NCBI GenBank assembly: GCA_041648955.1
Contig: JBAZOD010000041.1
Span: 1 to 8,272, forward strand
DNA from: JBAZOD01 sp041648955
GTDB lineage: Bacteria > Patescibacteriota > Patescibacteriia > Patescibacteriales > JAQTRU01
Direction of reading: 5' to 3'
DNA length: 8,272 nucleotides
Under the pieces are notes generated by a model. It was not told the origin of the DNA and did not search any database. It saw only the letters and a list, made by a program, of their open reading frames with translations. Of the stretch, positions 1 through 4,790 are shown piece by piece (the stretch's first letter is position 1; the number at the start of each line of letters is the position of its first letter). Position numbers and translations under genes: made by a program.

Positions 1-333
1 GGCGGAGTGGAAAAAATAAATATTGATAGCAATCTTATCAATTATATTATAAATTTATTTAATAACTTTCCTTCTGATTCAGAAAAACAACAAGAGGGGA
101 GTGACGCCCCCAAAAGCCTAAAGATAGAAAAATTCGCAATAGATTTAAACAAAGAGCCGAATACTGTAAAAGTCGTCCTTGTTTATGGCCCGGCAATTCT
201 TTTTAATACCAATGAAGCCATAGATAAACAGATAGAAAAACTTCCTCTGGTAAAAAATGAAAAATTAAAAGATGATTTTTATAATAAACAATCCATAGAC
301 CTGAGATACGGAAGCAGCATTTATTATCGCTAA
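1..333 (+). CDS. C-terminal part of an FtsQ/DivIB-like cell division protein (5' end outside window)
   Basis: The reading frame is open from base 1 and ends in TAA at 331-333, giving about 110 residues. The GTG at 7 is not a convincing start, so the gene is treated as cut by the window edge. The visible part has the pattern of the FtsQ beta domain: a strand-rich stretch (residues KIEKFAIDL, then VKVVLVYG) followed by a terminal I-D-L-R-Y-G-x-x-I-Y-Y-R motif, which resembles the conserved IDLRFGxKVYYK end of FtsQ. FtsQ/DivIB is a bitopic membrane protein that joins FtsB and FtsL in the divisome; its POTRA and membrane segment would lie upstream. No flanking fts or mur gene is visible to confirm this. 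The family call rests mainly on the C-terminal motif; an unrelated strand-rich extracytoplasmic domain is possible. Confidence 0.65.
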   Translation, partial: GGVEKINIDSNLINYIINLFNNFPSDSEKQQEGSDAPKSLKIEKFAIDLNKEPNTVKVVLVYGPAILFNTNEAIDKQIEKLPLVKNEKLKDDFYNKQSIDLRYGSSIYYR

Positions 334-616
334 ATTTTAACAGCCTAATTTTTAGCTAATTTTAGCTAAATTAGCTAATATTAGCTAAAATTACTAAACA
401 ACAGGTGCGAACCTCCAAATACCAAATATCAAAAATAGCAAAAGACTTATAGTTCTATAAAAATTCAAAAAATATTTTTTTTAAAAAAAATTCAAAAAAT
501 CATAAATACAAAATTTTATAAATTTTATATATTTAAAAAAATAATAAAAATTAAAAATAAAATTTAAAGCCAAAGAGGTATAAACATACAGCTAAGGTTT
601 TAAATTTTAATAGCCT
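331..616. repeat. 16-bp imperfect direct repeat bracketing an AT-rich spacer
   Basis: TAAATTTTAACAGCCT at 331-346 and TAAATTTTAATAGCCT at 601-616 differ at one position. The first copy begins with the stop codon of the FtsQ-like gene; the second ends three bases before the ATG of the next small gene. The enclosed segment is much more AT-rich than the genes. The arrangement could come from insertion or duplication of the spacer, but ten of the sixteen bases are low-complexity AT. Confidence 0.5.
352..388. repeat. Array of four TTAGCTAA palindromes
   Basis: The perfect 8-bp palindrome TTAGCTAA occurs at 352-359, 362-369, 371-378 and 381-388, with start-to-start spacings of 10, 9 and 10 bp; a degenerate TTACTAAA follows at 391-398. 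The spacing is close to one helical turn, so a protein dimer binding each copy would sit on the same DNA face. It lies just downstream of the FtsQ-like stop codon. It could be a binding array or a short tandem repeat made by slippage. Confidence 0.6.
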
Positions 617-619
617 TAT
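389..619. other. Very AT-rich intergenic spacer with A/T tracts
   Basis: No ORF with convincing coding character is seen here. The stretch has runs of A and T from about 463 to 565, including a short direct repeat (AAATTCAAAAAAT near 461 and again near 488), which would be expected to bend or melt easily. A short hairpin, AGGT-GCGA-ACCT, lies at 403-414 with a GNRA-type loop. It may carry promoter function for the 620-760 gene, but no clear paired -35/-10 was found. Confidence 0.4.
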
Positions 620-760
620 ATGGAAAAGACCTTTAAATTTGTATTTGTTCTAGGAGTAATAGTATTCTGCCTAGTAGTTATCGGAATATTTCTGTTAGCC
701 CTGAAAATTATGTTAATTTTTTCTCCGCAAATAAATATACTGGGATTAACCATAACCTAA
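620..760 (+). CDS. Small single-helix membrane protein (46 residues), unknown function
   Basis: The frame runs from ATG at 620 to TAA at 758-760. An in-frame TAG at 611-613 makes the ATG the only ATG/GTG/TTG start. The product has a short charged N-terminus (MEKTFKF), one long hydrophobic segment at about residues 7-34 (V, I, L, F rich with a G-V-I-V core) and a short polar tail with a second hydrophobic patch (INILGLTIT). This predicts one membrane span. No Shine-Dalgarno sequence is visible. It follows the FtsQ-like gene on the same strand and precedes the Xer gene. The coding call rests on the hydrophobic pattern and the genomic slot; I do not recognise the family. Confidence 0.55.
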   Translation: MEKTFKFVFVLGVIVFCLVVIGIFLLALKIMLIFSPQINILGLTIT

Positions 761-784
761 ATAAAAACGATCAAATTTGACGGC

Positions 785-866
785 AAGGATATATAATAAA
801 GGCCAAGGCGAATATCCTTTGGCTATAAACAATACGTTAATTAATCTACATTATGCGAAGTATTGT
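785..866 (+). promoter_or_regulatory. Leader region upstream of the Xer gene with a -10-like box and inverted repeats
   Basis: A consensus TATAAT lies at 792-797, but no good -35 is correctly spaced (a TTGACG at 777-782 is too close). Inverted repeats follow: AAGGATAT 785-792 with ATATCCTT 812-819; the overlapping GCCAA 802-806 with TTGGC 819-823; and ACAATAC 829-835 with GTATTGT 860-866. The first two pairings exclude each other. Promoter assignment is weak; the repeats are seen directly. Confidence 0.35.
834..861. other. Candidate dif-like Xer recombination site
   Basis: Read on the - strand, the 28-bp segment has an 11-bp arm ACTTCGCATAA (861-851), a 6-bp centre TGTAGA (850-845) and an 11-bp arm TTAATTAACGT (844-834). 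Against the Escherichia coli dif site recalled from general knowledge, the first arm matches 8 of 11 bases (shared CGCATAA), the centre 5 of 6 and the second arm 6 of 11. The first arm also resembles the Bacillus subtilis XerC arm (ACTTC....AA). It lies 53 bp before the start of a Xer gene; adjacency of site and gene is known for the single-recombinase XerS/difSL system. AT-rich sequence gives chance matches, so this is a candidate only. Confidence 0.35.
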
Positions 867-913
867 AAATCAATCAATCAGCGGCCTTAACCGTTGCTGG
901 TGCTACTCCCCTT

Positions 914-1876
914 ATGGAAAAAGATAAACCAATAATAAAATATCTAAATGACTTTTTAGATTACTCGGAAATAGAAAAAGGACTCTCTGCTAAAACACAA
1001 GAGAACTATACTCGTTTTCTAAATAAATTTTTTAAATGGCTGGAGGAGAACAGCCTCTCCGAGCTAAAGCCGAAGGCCCTCTCCCCTGCCCACATCTCTA
1101 GATATAGGATTTTTTTAGCCAGGCATACTGATCCGAGAACAAAAAAAATTTTAAAAAAATCCACGCAGAATTATTACTTAATTGCTCTCCGGTCTTTACT
1201 AGAATTTTTTGTGGAAAAAGACATCACTTCCCTACCGCCTTCAAAAATTAAACTGGCTAAAGATAAATCGGACAAAGAAATAAAATTTTTAAATCTTGAT
1301 CAAATAGAGCGTCTGCTTTTAGCGCCTGATACCGATACAGACATCGGCTTGCGCGACCGGGCAATTTTGGAAACTTTTTTTTCTACCGGCCTGCGCGTGG
1401 CCGAGCTGGCAAATCTAAATCGCGACCAATTGCGGATTAAAGATTCAACCGAAGACTTAGAAATTTCAGTTTTAGGCAAAGGAAGTAAGGTAAGAACCGT
1501 ATACTTCTCAGAGAGGGCTATACAAGCCCTCAGGAAGTATTTAAACAAGAGAAAAGATGTAGATGAGGCTTTATTCCTCAATTATAAGCCAGGCATAGCT
1601 AAAACTGGCAAAACAAGACGGTTAACCACTAAAAGCATAGAAGATATAGTAAAAAAATATGTAAAGATAGCGGGATTACCTGTTATGGCTACCCCGCATA
1701 CTATCAGGCACTCATTTGCCACTGATTTACTTACTCAAGGTGTTGATCTGCGCCTGGTCCAGGAATTTTTAGGCCATCGCAATATAGCGACCACCCAAAT
1801 CTATACTCATGTCACTAATAAACAATTACGTGATGTACACAGAAAGCTTCATAGCGGAAAAAATCTGAAGAAATAA
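914..1876 (+). CDS. xerC: Site-specific tyrosine recombinase of the XerC/XerD family
   Basis: A complete 320-residue protein, slightly longer than typical XerC/XerD (about 300). Residues 5-105 form the SAM-like core-binding domain (GLSAKTQENYTRFLNKFFKWL). Residues 120-310 form the catalytic domain. All expected active-site residues are present: R161 in TGLRVAEL, K189 in LGKGSKVR, H262 and R265 in PHTIRHSFAT, H288 in LGHRN and nucleophile Y297 in TQIYTHV. These enzymes cut and rejoin dif sites to resolve chromosome dimers at division, and are also used by integrative elements. The standard length, Xer-type motifs and position after an FtsQ-like gene favour a housekeeping Xer. XerC, XerD and single-Xer types cannot be separated here, so the symbol is provisional. 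No Shine-Dalgarno sequence precedes ATG 914. It ends 18 bp before a hairpin terminator. Confidence 0.93.
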   Translation: MEKDKPIIKYLNDFLDYSEIEKGLSAKTQENYTRFLNKFFKWLEENSLSELKPKALSPAHISRYRIFLARHTDPRTKKILKKSTQNYYLIALRSLLEFFVEKDITSLPPSKIKLAKDKSDKEIKFLNLDQIERLLLAPDTDTDIGLRDRAILETFFSTGLRVAELANLNRDQLRIKDSTEDLEISVLGKGSKVRTVYFSERAIQALRKYLNKRKDVDEALFLNYKPGIAKTGKTRRLTTKSIEDIVKKYVKIAGLPVMATPHTIRHSFATDLLTQGVDLRLVQEFLGHRNIATTQIYTHVTNKQLRDVHRKLHSGKNLKK

Positions 1877-1889
1877 AAAATTTTAAACA

Positions 1890-2183
1890 AAAAGAAAAAG
1901 GAAGCCTTATAAAGACAGCTTCCTTTTTTGATAGAGGACGATTGCTTCGAACGGGGGAAAGAGGATTTTTTGTTTCTCGATAAAACCGTCGTTGATGATG
2001 GTATATTTGGAAATGAAGGAAATGGAAAAAATCCCCATTCTTTTAAGCCGCGAACATAAAGAGTTGATTGGTTCGCTGCCGCGATATCGTCCCCAGGACG
2101 GAGTATAAACCTAAAAATTCAGGCTACAACTCACGAGAGGTTGAATGCTTTTTTGCGTTTATATTACGGAGCGTTCGACCCTA
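1890..2183 (-). ncRNA. Putative structured non-coding RNA (about 295 nt), family not recognised
   Basis: A leftward promoter (2190-2218) would start transcription near 2183 and the bidirectional terminator stops it near 1890; another terminator just upstream (2240-2274) isolates the unit. The segment looks richer in G and C than its AT-rich flanks, as RNA genes often are in AT-rich genomes. Helices visible in the - strand RNA: TATAAAC (2163-2157) with GTTTATA (2110-2104); a bulged hairpin at 2143-2127 with loop TCGT; CGTCC (2100-2096) with GGACG (2092-2088); GCGAAC (2076-2071) with GTTCGC (2055-2050); and ATGGGGA with TTTCCAT near 2038-2022. Long-range options are TCGAACG (2178-2172) with CGTTCGA (1953-1947), and GGGGACGAT (2094-2086) with ATCGTCCTC (1942-1934); these cross, suggesting a pseudoknot or alternative folds. 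I could not match tmRNA, RNase P, SRP or 6S RNA hallmarks. A 43-codon ORF at 2038-1907 exists but looks non-coding. Confidence 0.55.
1895..1929. terminator. Bidirectional intrinsic terminator
   Basis: AAAAAGGAAGC (1895-1905) pairs perfectly with GCTTCCTTTTT (1918-1928) around a 12-nt loop. On the + strand it ends in a run of six T and closes the Xer gene; on the - strand the hairpin is followed by CTTTTTCTTTTTG, so it also works as the end of the leftward ncRNA unit. Confidence 0.9.
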
Positions 2184-2189
2184 TTTATA

Positions 2190-2218
2190 ATTTTATAAAA
2201 AAATAAAACAAATGTCAA
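2190..2218 (-). promoter_or_regulatory. Strong sigma70-type promoter of the ncRNA unit
   Basis: On the - strand TTGACA (2218-2213) is followed after exactly 17 bp by TAAAAT (2195-2190), one base from TATAAT. The predicted start is near 2183, giving an RNA that begins AGGGTCGAACG. Confidence 0.75.
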
Positions 2219-2230
2219 TAGATTATCTTT

Positions 2231-2274
2231 TTAAAACAAAAACAGAGGAAATCCATGACAGATTCCCCCTGTTT
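2231..2274 (-). terminator. Strong intrinsic terminator of the 2427-2864 transcript
   Basis: In the - strand RNA AAACAGGGGGAATC (2274-2261) pairs along 14 positions, with two G-U wobbles, with GATTTCCTCTGTTT (2253-2240) around a 7-nt loop, followed by TTGTTTTAA. The tract after the hairpin is T-rich only on the - strand, so it is directional. Confidence 0.85.
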
Positions 2275-2314
2275 ATAGGATGAGATTGTTAAAAAGGGGC
2301 GGATCAAACGCTTT

Positions 2315-2341
2315 ATTATAGTTGATCAACATTGATCAAAC
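2315..2341 (-). promoter_or_regulatory. Paired TTGATCAA palindromes next to a TATAAT box
   Basis: TTGATCAA occurs at 2322-2329 and 2332-2339, exactly 10 bp apart; the first is the core of the 10-bp palindrome GTTGATCAAC. A perfect TATAAT is read on the - strand at 2320-2315, directly beside the first palindrome, without a good -35. The geometry is that of an operator next to a promoter. Transcription from here would meet the 2274-2240 terminator after about 70 nt. Confidence 0.35.
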
Positions 2342-2408
2342 TAGTCTTTGTTGCAGCTGGATGATGAATGCACACTCCCCCTTTTTTTACCCTACAGTCC
2401 GGGCACAA
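2316..2408 (-). CDS. Possible 30-residue cysteine/histidine-rich peptide
   Basis: From a TTG at 2408 the frame reads to TAA at 2318-2316. The peptide begins with a Cys-Pro-Asp-Cys knuckle, then VKKGGVCIHH, giving C-x2-C-x7-C-x-H-H, which is compatible with one zinc site. AGGA lies five bases or so before the TTG, a weak ribosome binding site. It is in the same frame as the preceding 145-residue gene, separated by two TAA codons. It could be a tiny downstream gene, the decayed tail of a longer protein, or chance. The metal ligand pattern is the only support for coding. Confidence 0.2.
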   Translation of the reverse strand: MCPDCRVKKGGVCIHHPAATKTSLINVDQL

Positions 2409-2426
2409 TTCTTCCTGTTATTCTTT

Positions 2427-2864
2427 TTAAGCGGAGACAGGCTGTACATCTTCTTCCATGGCGTCGATAAGCTCCAAAATTTTAATGACATCAACGCTTC
2501 CAATGATCGGAAAATCGTCAAAACTAGAAAACGGCACTAAATGCGCTCTTAATAAAGCAACCGCCGTATTATAGATGTTATTCTCAGCTTCTTTTTTGAT
2601 TATATCAATCAATACCTCAAGACGATCGCGCTCCGCATTGAGCGTATTAATTCTTGCTTTCAAAATTATTATTTTAAAAAGAAAGCACCACTTTTTCGTC
2701 CAAATAATAGGATGGTATTGAAAAAGAACATTTTGAGTAATGGGCAAAGAGATTAATAAACCTAATTTTTCAGAAATGGGAATAATATTATTAATAGCAC
2801 AATCTCTTTGCTCTTCCAATAAATTAATTACTTGCTCTACTGCTTCTTTCTTTCGGTTTGCCAT
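2427..2864 (-). CDS. Hypothetical protein of 145 residues
   Basis: The family is not recognised. The N-terminus (residues 1-24, MANRKKEAVEQVINLLEEQR) and residues 68-98 (ARINTLNAERDRLEVLIDIIKKEAE) look like charged amphipathic helices able to form a coiled coil. Residues 34-67 are more hydrophobic and contain WTKKWCFLFKIIIL, a weak candidate for membrane association. Residues 99-145 are a mixed helical, acidic tail. No catalytic motif is seen. The ATG at 2864 is preceded by AAGGGGGG, a usable ribosome binding site, and by a promoter overlapping the stop codon of the SprT-like gene. It may also be read from the EnvC-like transcript, since no terminator lies between. Transcription ends at 2274-2231, leaving a long 3' region. 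Confidence 0.7.
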   Translation of the reverse strand: MANRKKEAVEQVINLLEEQRDCAINNIIPISEKLGLLISLPITQNVLFQYHPIIWTKKWCFLFKIIILKARINTLNAERDRLEVLIDIIKKEAENNIYNTAVALLRAHLVPFSSFDDFPIIGSVDVIKILELIDAMEEDVQPVSA

Positions 2865-2888
2865 GACGGCCCCCCTTGTTAAGCAAGG
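2865..2888 (-). promoter_or_regulatory. Hairpin overlapping the ribosome binding site of the 145-residue gene
   Basis: In the - strand RNA CCTTG (2888-2884) pairs with CAAGG (2878-2874) around CTTAA. The second arm continues directly into the G run of the presumed Shine-Dalgarno sequence, so folding would partly hide it. On the + strand the same hairpin is followed by GTTTTTATT-like sequence and could weakly stop antisense transcription. Confidence 0.4.
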
Positions 2889-2911
2889 TTTTTATTATCT
2901 CTATTTATTTA

Positions 2912-2940
2912 AAATTAGCAAAATTTAAGTGGAATGTCAA
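2912..2940 (-). promoter_or_regulatory. Promoter of the 2427-2864 gene
   Basis: On the - strand a consensus TTGACA (2940-2935) is followed by 17 bp and TAATTT (2917-2912), with TGC directly before the -10 as in extended -10 promoters. The -35 contains the TGA stop codon of the SprT-like gene. The -10 is poor, so the extended element would matter. Confidence 0.5.
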
Positions 2941-3329
2941 TTTTCAATATTTTCAATAAAAAATTTTTCTAAAATTCTATCCTTTTTTAATATCTCTATA
3001 TTTTTTCCGATTTGCTCATAAAATTCCGGGTAGTGCTGCCGGGTTATCCACCGCCTTTTATAAATTTGCCGAAAAGGCATCTTTTGATGATGCGCAACTT
3101 CGTGGCACAAAGTACGAAAAATACTAGACATCTTTTTCGGCTCTCTTTTTAGGGGAGTAAAAATATCAATTGTTATCAGGCCGGTTCGTAAATTAGTTCG
3201 TCCAATAACAAAACCGCGTTTATAACTAACGCGGGCTGTTCTTCTCATTGGGCGAAACTTTAGCTTTTCCGTCTTAAGAATTTTTAAAGCGTAATCGCAA
3301 TATTTTTGAGTCGTCTCTTCGTGATTCAT
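2937..3329 (-). CDS. SprT-like / HExxH zinc metalloprotein, 130 residues
   Basis: A zinc-binding motif H-E-V-A-H lies at residues 76-80 (TLCHEVAHHQKMPF), followed 19 residues later by H99-Y-P-E-F, which fits the third histidine ligand seen in SprT-like domains (H-x-x-x-F). The part before it, VIGRTNLRTGLITIDI, is a beta pair followed by the helix carrying HExxH, the usual order in this fold. SprT-like proteins include DNA-protein crosslink proteases and small proteins of unknown target; there is no signal peptide here, so a cytoplasmic role is likely. The length is short for a full SprT, and the usual C-terminal zinc ribbon is absent. It starts 12 bp after the stop of the EnvC-like gene, so the two form an operon. 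No Shine-Dalgarno sequence is visible. Confidence 0.7.
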   Translation of the reverse strand: MNHEETTQKYCDYALKILKTEKLKFRPMRRTARVSYKRGFVIGRTNLRTGLITIDIFTPLKREPKKMSSIFRTLCHEVAHHQKMPFRQIYKRRWITRQHYPEFYEQIGKNIEILKKDRILEKFFIENIEN

Positions 3330-3341
3330 AAATAATCAATT

Positions 3342-4598
3342 TCACGGCAAATATTCTAGAGCATTAACCGGTATACCATTCGAACGAACTTCAAAGTGAA
3401 GATGCGGACCGGTAGTAAGGGGCCCCGCTCCCGGGGTTCCCGGCATTCCTCCGCTTCTGCCAATAGCTTGTCCTTGGACGACATATTCATCTTCGCTTAC
3501 AAAAATAGCGGAAACGTGGCCGTAAACCGTTGATAAACCGTCGCCATGGATAATCATAATATAGCTATACCCCTTGCCGGCATCTTTAGCTCTGGCAACA
3601 TAGCCAGAAGCAGCTGCTTTGATAGTCGTTCCCTGCCCCGCTCTTATATCAACGGCGGGATGTTCAAAAATATATTTAAACGGATAATCTGGATCATGAA
3701 AATAAGAAGTTATGGTATTCTTCGGCACCGGCCAAATTAGTCCATTATCATTAAATTCCAGCTCTTTCCCGGAAACCTTTGACATTTTAGCTCTTACTGT
3801 TTTTTCTAAATTAGCAATATCAGCCGCGGCTCTTTCTTGTTCACTCTTAGCTTCAGCCAAAAGTTTTTGATATTCCTTTTCTGAATTTCTTGTCTGAGTT
3901 AAAATAAAACTTTTATTTTCTTTTTCTCCTGCCAAAGATTCTTTTTTCCCTGTTAATTCTTCCTTTAAATCGTTAAGTTCTTTCTTTTTGTCTTGAAGAA
4001 CTAATTGGCTTTTTTCTAAATCGTCTTTATATTTCTTCAGAGTATCCAGTCCATCCCCTATTTCTTTATTAGTATCCTCAAGATATTTAAGCTGATTTAT
4101 GAAATCTGTCAGGGAATTATTTAAAAGCATTATTTCTAAAGTCGTTACCCTGTCTTGCTTATAAATCAACTTCAGAACATTGCCAAGATGCTCTTTCTCC
4201 CGGTTAATTTCCTTATCTTTGTTGCTTATTTCTAAATTAACTTTTTCCACTTCTAAATTTGTCCTGCTGATCTCTGTTTCCACCCCCTCGATATCCAGCT
4301 CAGCTTTAGCCAAGCGATTATCCAAAATAGAAAGCTGATTGCTCAGGCTTGCTTTTTCATTTTGTTTTTGTTTAATAGCCTGAGAATAGGCCTCTTGCTG
4401 CTTCTGTATCTCTTCCAGGCTTTTCTTTTTTGTCTGTATTTGGTCATTCAACGCTTTCACTTCATCATTAACCGCTCCTTCGTCTTGCCCGCGCACCAAA
4501 ACAGAAGAACTTAAAAAAAGTCCCAAAACAAAAATAGGAATAAATAATTTTATTATTCTTCTCGCCCCGTTAGAAATTTCTTTATTTTTTTTCTCCAT
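3342..4598 (-). CDS. EnvC-like murein hydrolase: coiled coil plus M23 (LytM) peptidase
   Basis: This 418-residue envelope protein has residues 13-36 as a signal anchor or signal peptide (RRIIKLFIPIFVLGLFLSSSVLV, given here as its region only) and residues 45-275 as a long heptad-rich coiled coil (E, K, Q, L). Residues 285-418 are an M23 peptidase domain. Metal and catalytic residues are all present: H313-x3-D317 (HPAVD), H361 in YGH, H399 and H401 in PHLHFE. It should therefore be an active zinc endopeptidase cutting peptide crosslinks in peptidoglycan, unlike proteobacterial EnvC, which has a degenerate site and only activates amidases. The coiled coil in such proteins typically ties activity to the FtsEX complex or holds the enzyme inactive. 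The ATG has no Shine-Dalgarno sequence; its leader carries a striking hairpin. It heads an operon with the SprT-like gene. Confidence 0.9.
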   Translation of the reverse strand: MEKKNKEISNGARRIIKLFIPIFVLGLFLSSSVLVRGQDEGAVNDEVKALNDQIQTKKKSLEEIQKQQEAYSQAIKQKQNEKASLSNQLSILDNRLAKAELDIEGVETEISRTNLEVEKVNLEISNKDKEINREKEHLGNVLKLIYKQDRVTTLEIMLLNNSLTDFINQLKYLEDTNKEIGDGLDTLKKYKDDLEKSQLVLQDKKKELNDLKEELTGKKESLAGEKENKSFILTQTRNSEKEYQKLLAEAKSEQERAAADIANLEKTVRAKMSKVSGKELEFNDNGLIWPVPKNTITSYFHDPDYPFKYIFEHPAVDIRAGQGTTIKAAASGYVARAKDAGKGYSYIMIIHGDGLSTVYGHVSAIFVSEDEYVVQGQAIGRSGGMPGTPGAGPLTTGPHLHFEVRSNGIPVNALEYLP

Positions 4599-4660
4599 GA
4601 TTATCTATTTTTTTGATATTCCCCATTAAAAATTTCGTTATTTCTAACGGGGTGAATATC
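4565..4660 (-). promoter_or_regulatory. Candidate bistable RNA leader of the EnvC-like gene
   Basis: In the - strand RNA the segment 4660-4615 folds into a 19-bp hairpin: GATATT, a 2-nt bulge, CCCC, G-U, TTA, G-U, AAAT, loop AACGAA, then the matching arm. The 5' arm CCCCGTTAGAAAT (4652-4640) is also perfectly complementary over 13 bases to ATTTCTAACGGGG at 4577-4565, which lies in codons 7-12 of the gene. The two pairings exclude each other, and the second loops out the start codon (4598). The wobbles are G-U only in the - strand RNA and become A-C mismatches in + strand RNA, matching the direction of transcription. No U-tract follows, so this is not a terminator. Confidence 0.5.
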
Positions 4661-4664
4661 TTAA

Positions 4665-4673
4665 ATTATAACA
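4665..4673 (-). promoter_or_regulatory. Extended -10 promoter of the EnvC-like operon
   Basis: TATAAT is read on the - strand at 4670-4665 with TGT immediately before it (4673-4671), an extended -10 element. The -35 region is only T-rich. The predicted start near 4658-4660 places the leader hairpin at the very 5' end of the mRNA. Confidence 0.6.
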
Positions 4674-4680
4674 CATTTTT

Positions 4681-4720
4681 TGAAAAAATAAAAAACGGAG
4701 ACTCTTGATAGAATCTCCGT
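4681..4720 (-). terminator. Intrinsic terminator of the secreted-protein operon
   Basis: In the - strand RNA ACGGAGA (4720-4714) pairs with TCTCCGT (4701-4695), extended inward by three more pairs, and is followed by TTTTTATTTTTTC. A second hairpin (GGTCGGA 4757-4751 with TCCGGCC 4743-4737, one wobble) lies just before it in the untranslated end and lacks a T tract. Confidence 0.88.
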
Positions 4721-4790
4721 ACGTGTTCTTTTTTATGGCCGGATTATTTTTCCGACCGATTGCACCTCTCGTTTTAGAAGAAGCAAGGAT

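Noticed and set aside
352..388. CRISPR-like repeat array
   Set aside because: Units are 8 bp with 1-2 bp gaps, with no spacers or cas genes.
403..414. AGGT-GCGA-ACCT hairpin as part of a tRNA-like or structured RNA
   Set aside because: Only four pairs, with no cloverleaf or other helices around it.
853..927. 24-codon + strand frame overlapping the start of the Xer gene, a possible leader peptide with C-W-C-Y
   Set aside because: No ribosome binding site, no codon run or attenuator hairpin linked to it, and it overlaps the dif-like site and inverted repeats.
1907..2038. 43-codon - strand frame inside the ncRNA unit
   Set aside because: No ribosome binding site, stop codon falls inside the terminator loop, and codon use differs from neighbouring genes; kept as the main alternative to the RNA interpretation.
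1995..2108. 37-codon + strand frame (begins with two Met codons)
   Set aside because: Lies antisense to the promoter-terminator unit, directly after the Xer terminator, with no promoter or ribosome binding site.
2095..2183. GCGTTCGACC on the + strand as a tRNA/tmRNA T-loop
   Set aside because: The five-pair T-stem and a CCA-type acceptor end are missing on both strands.
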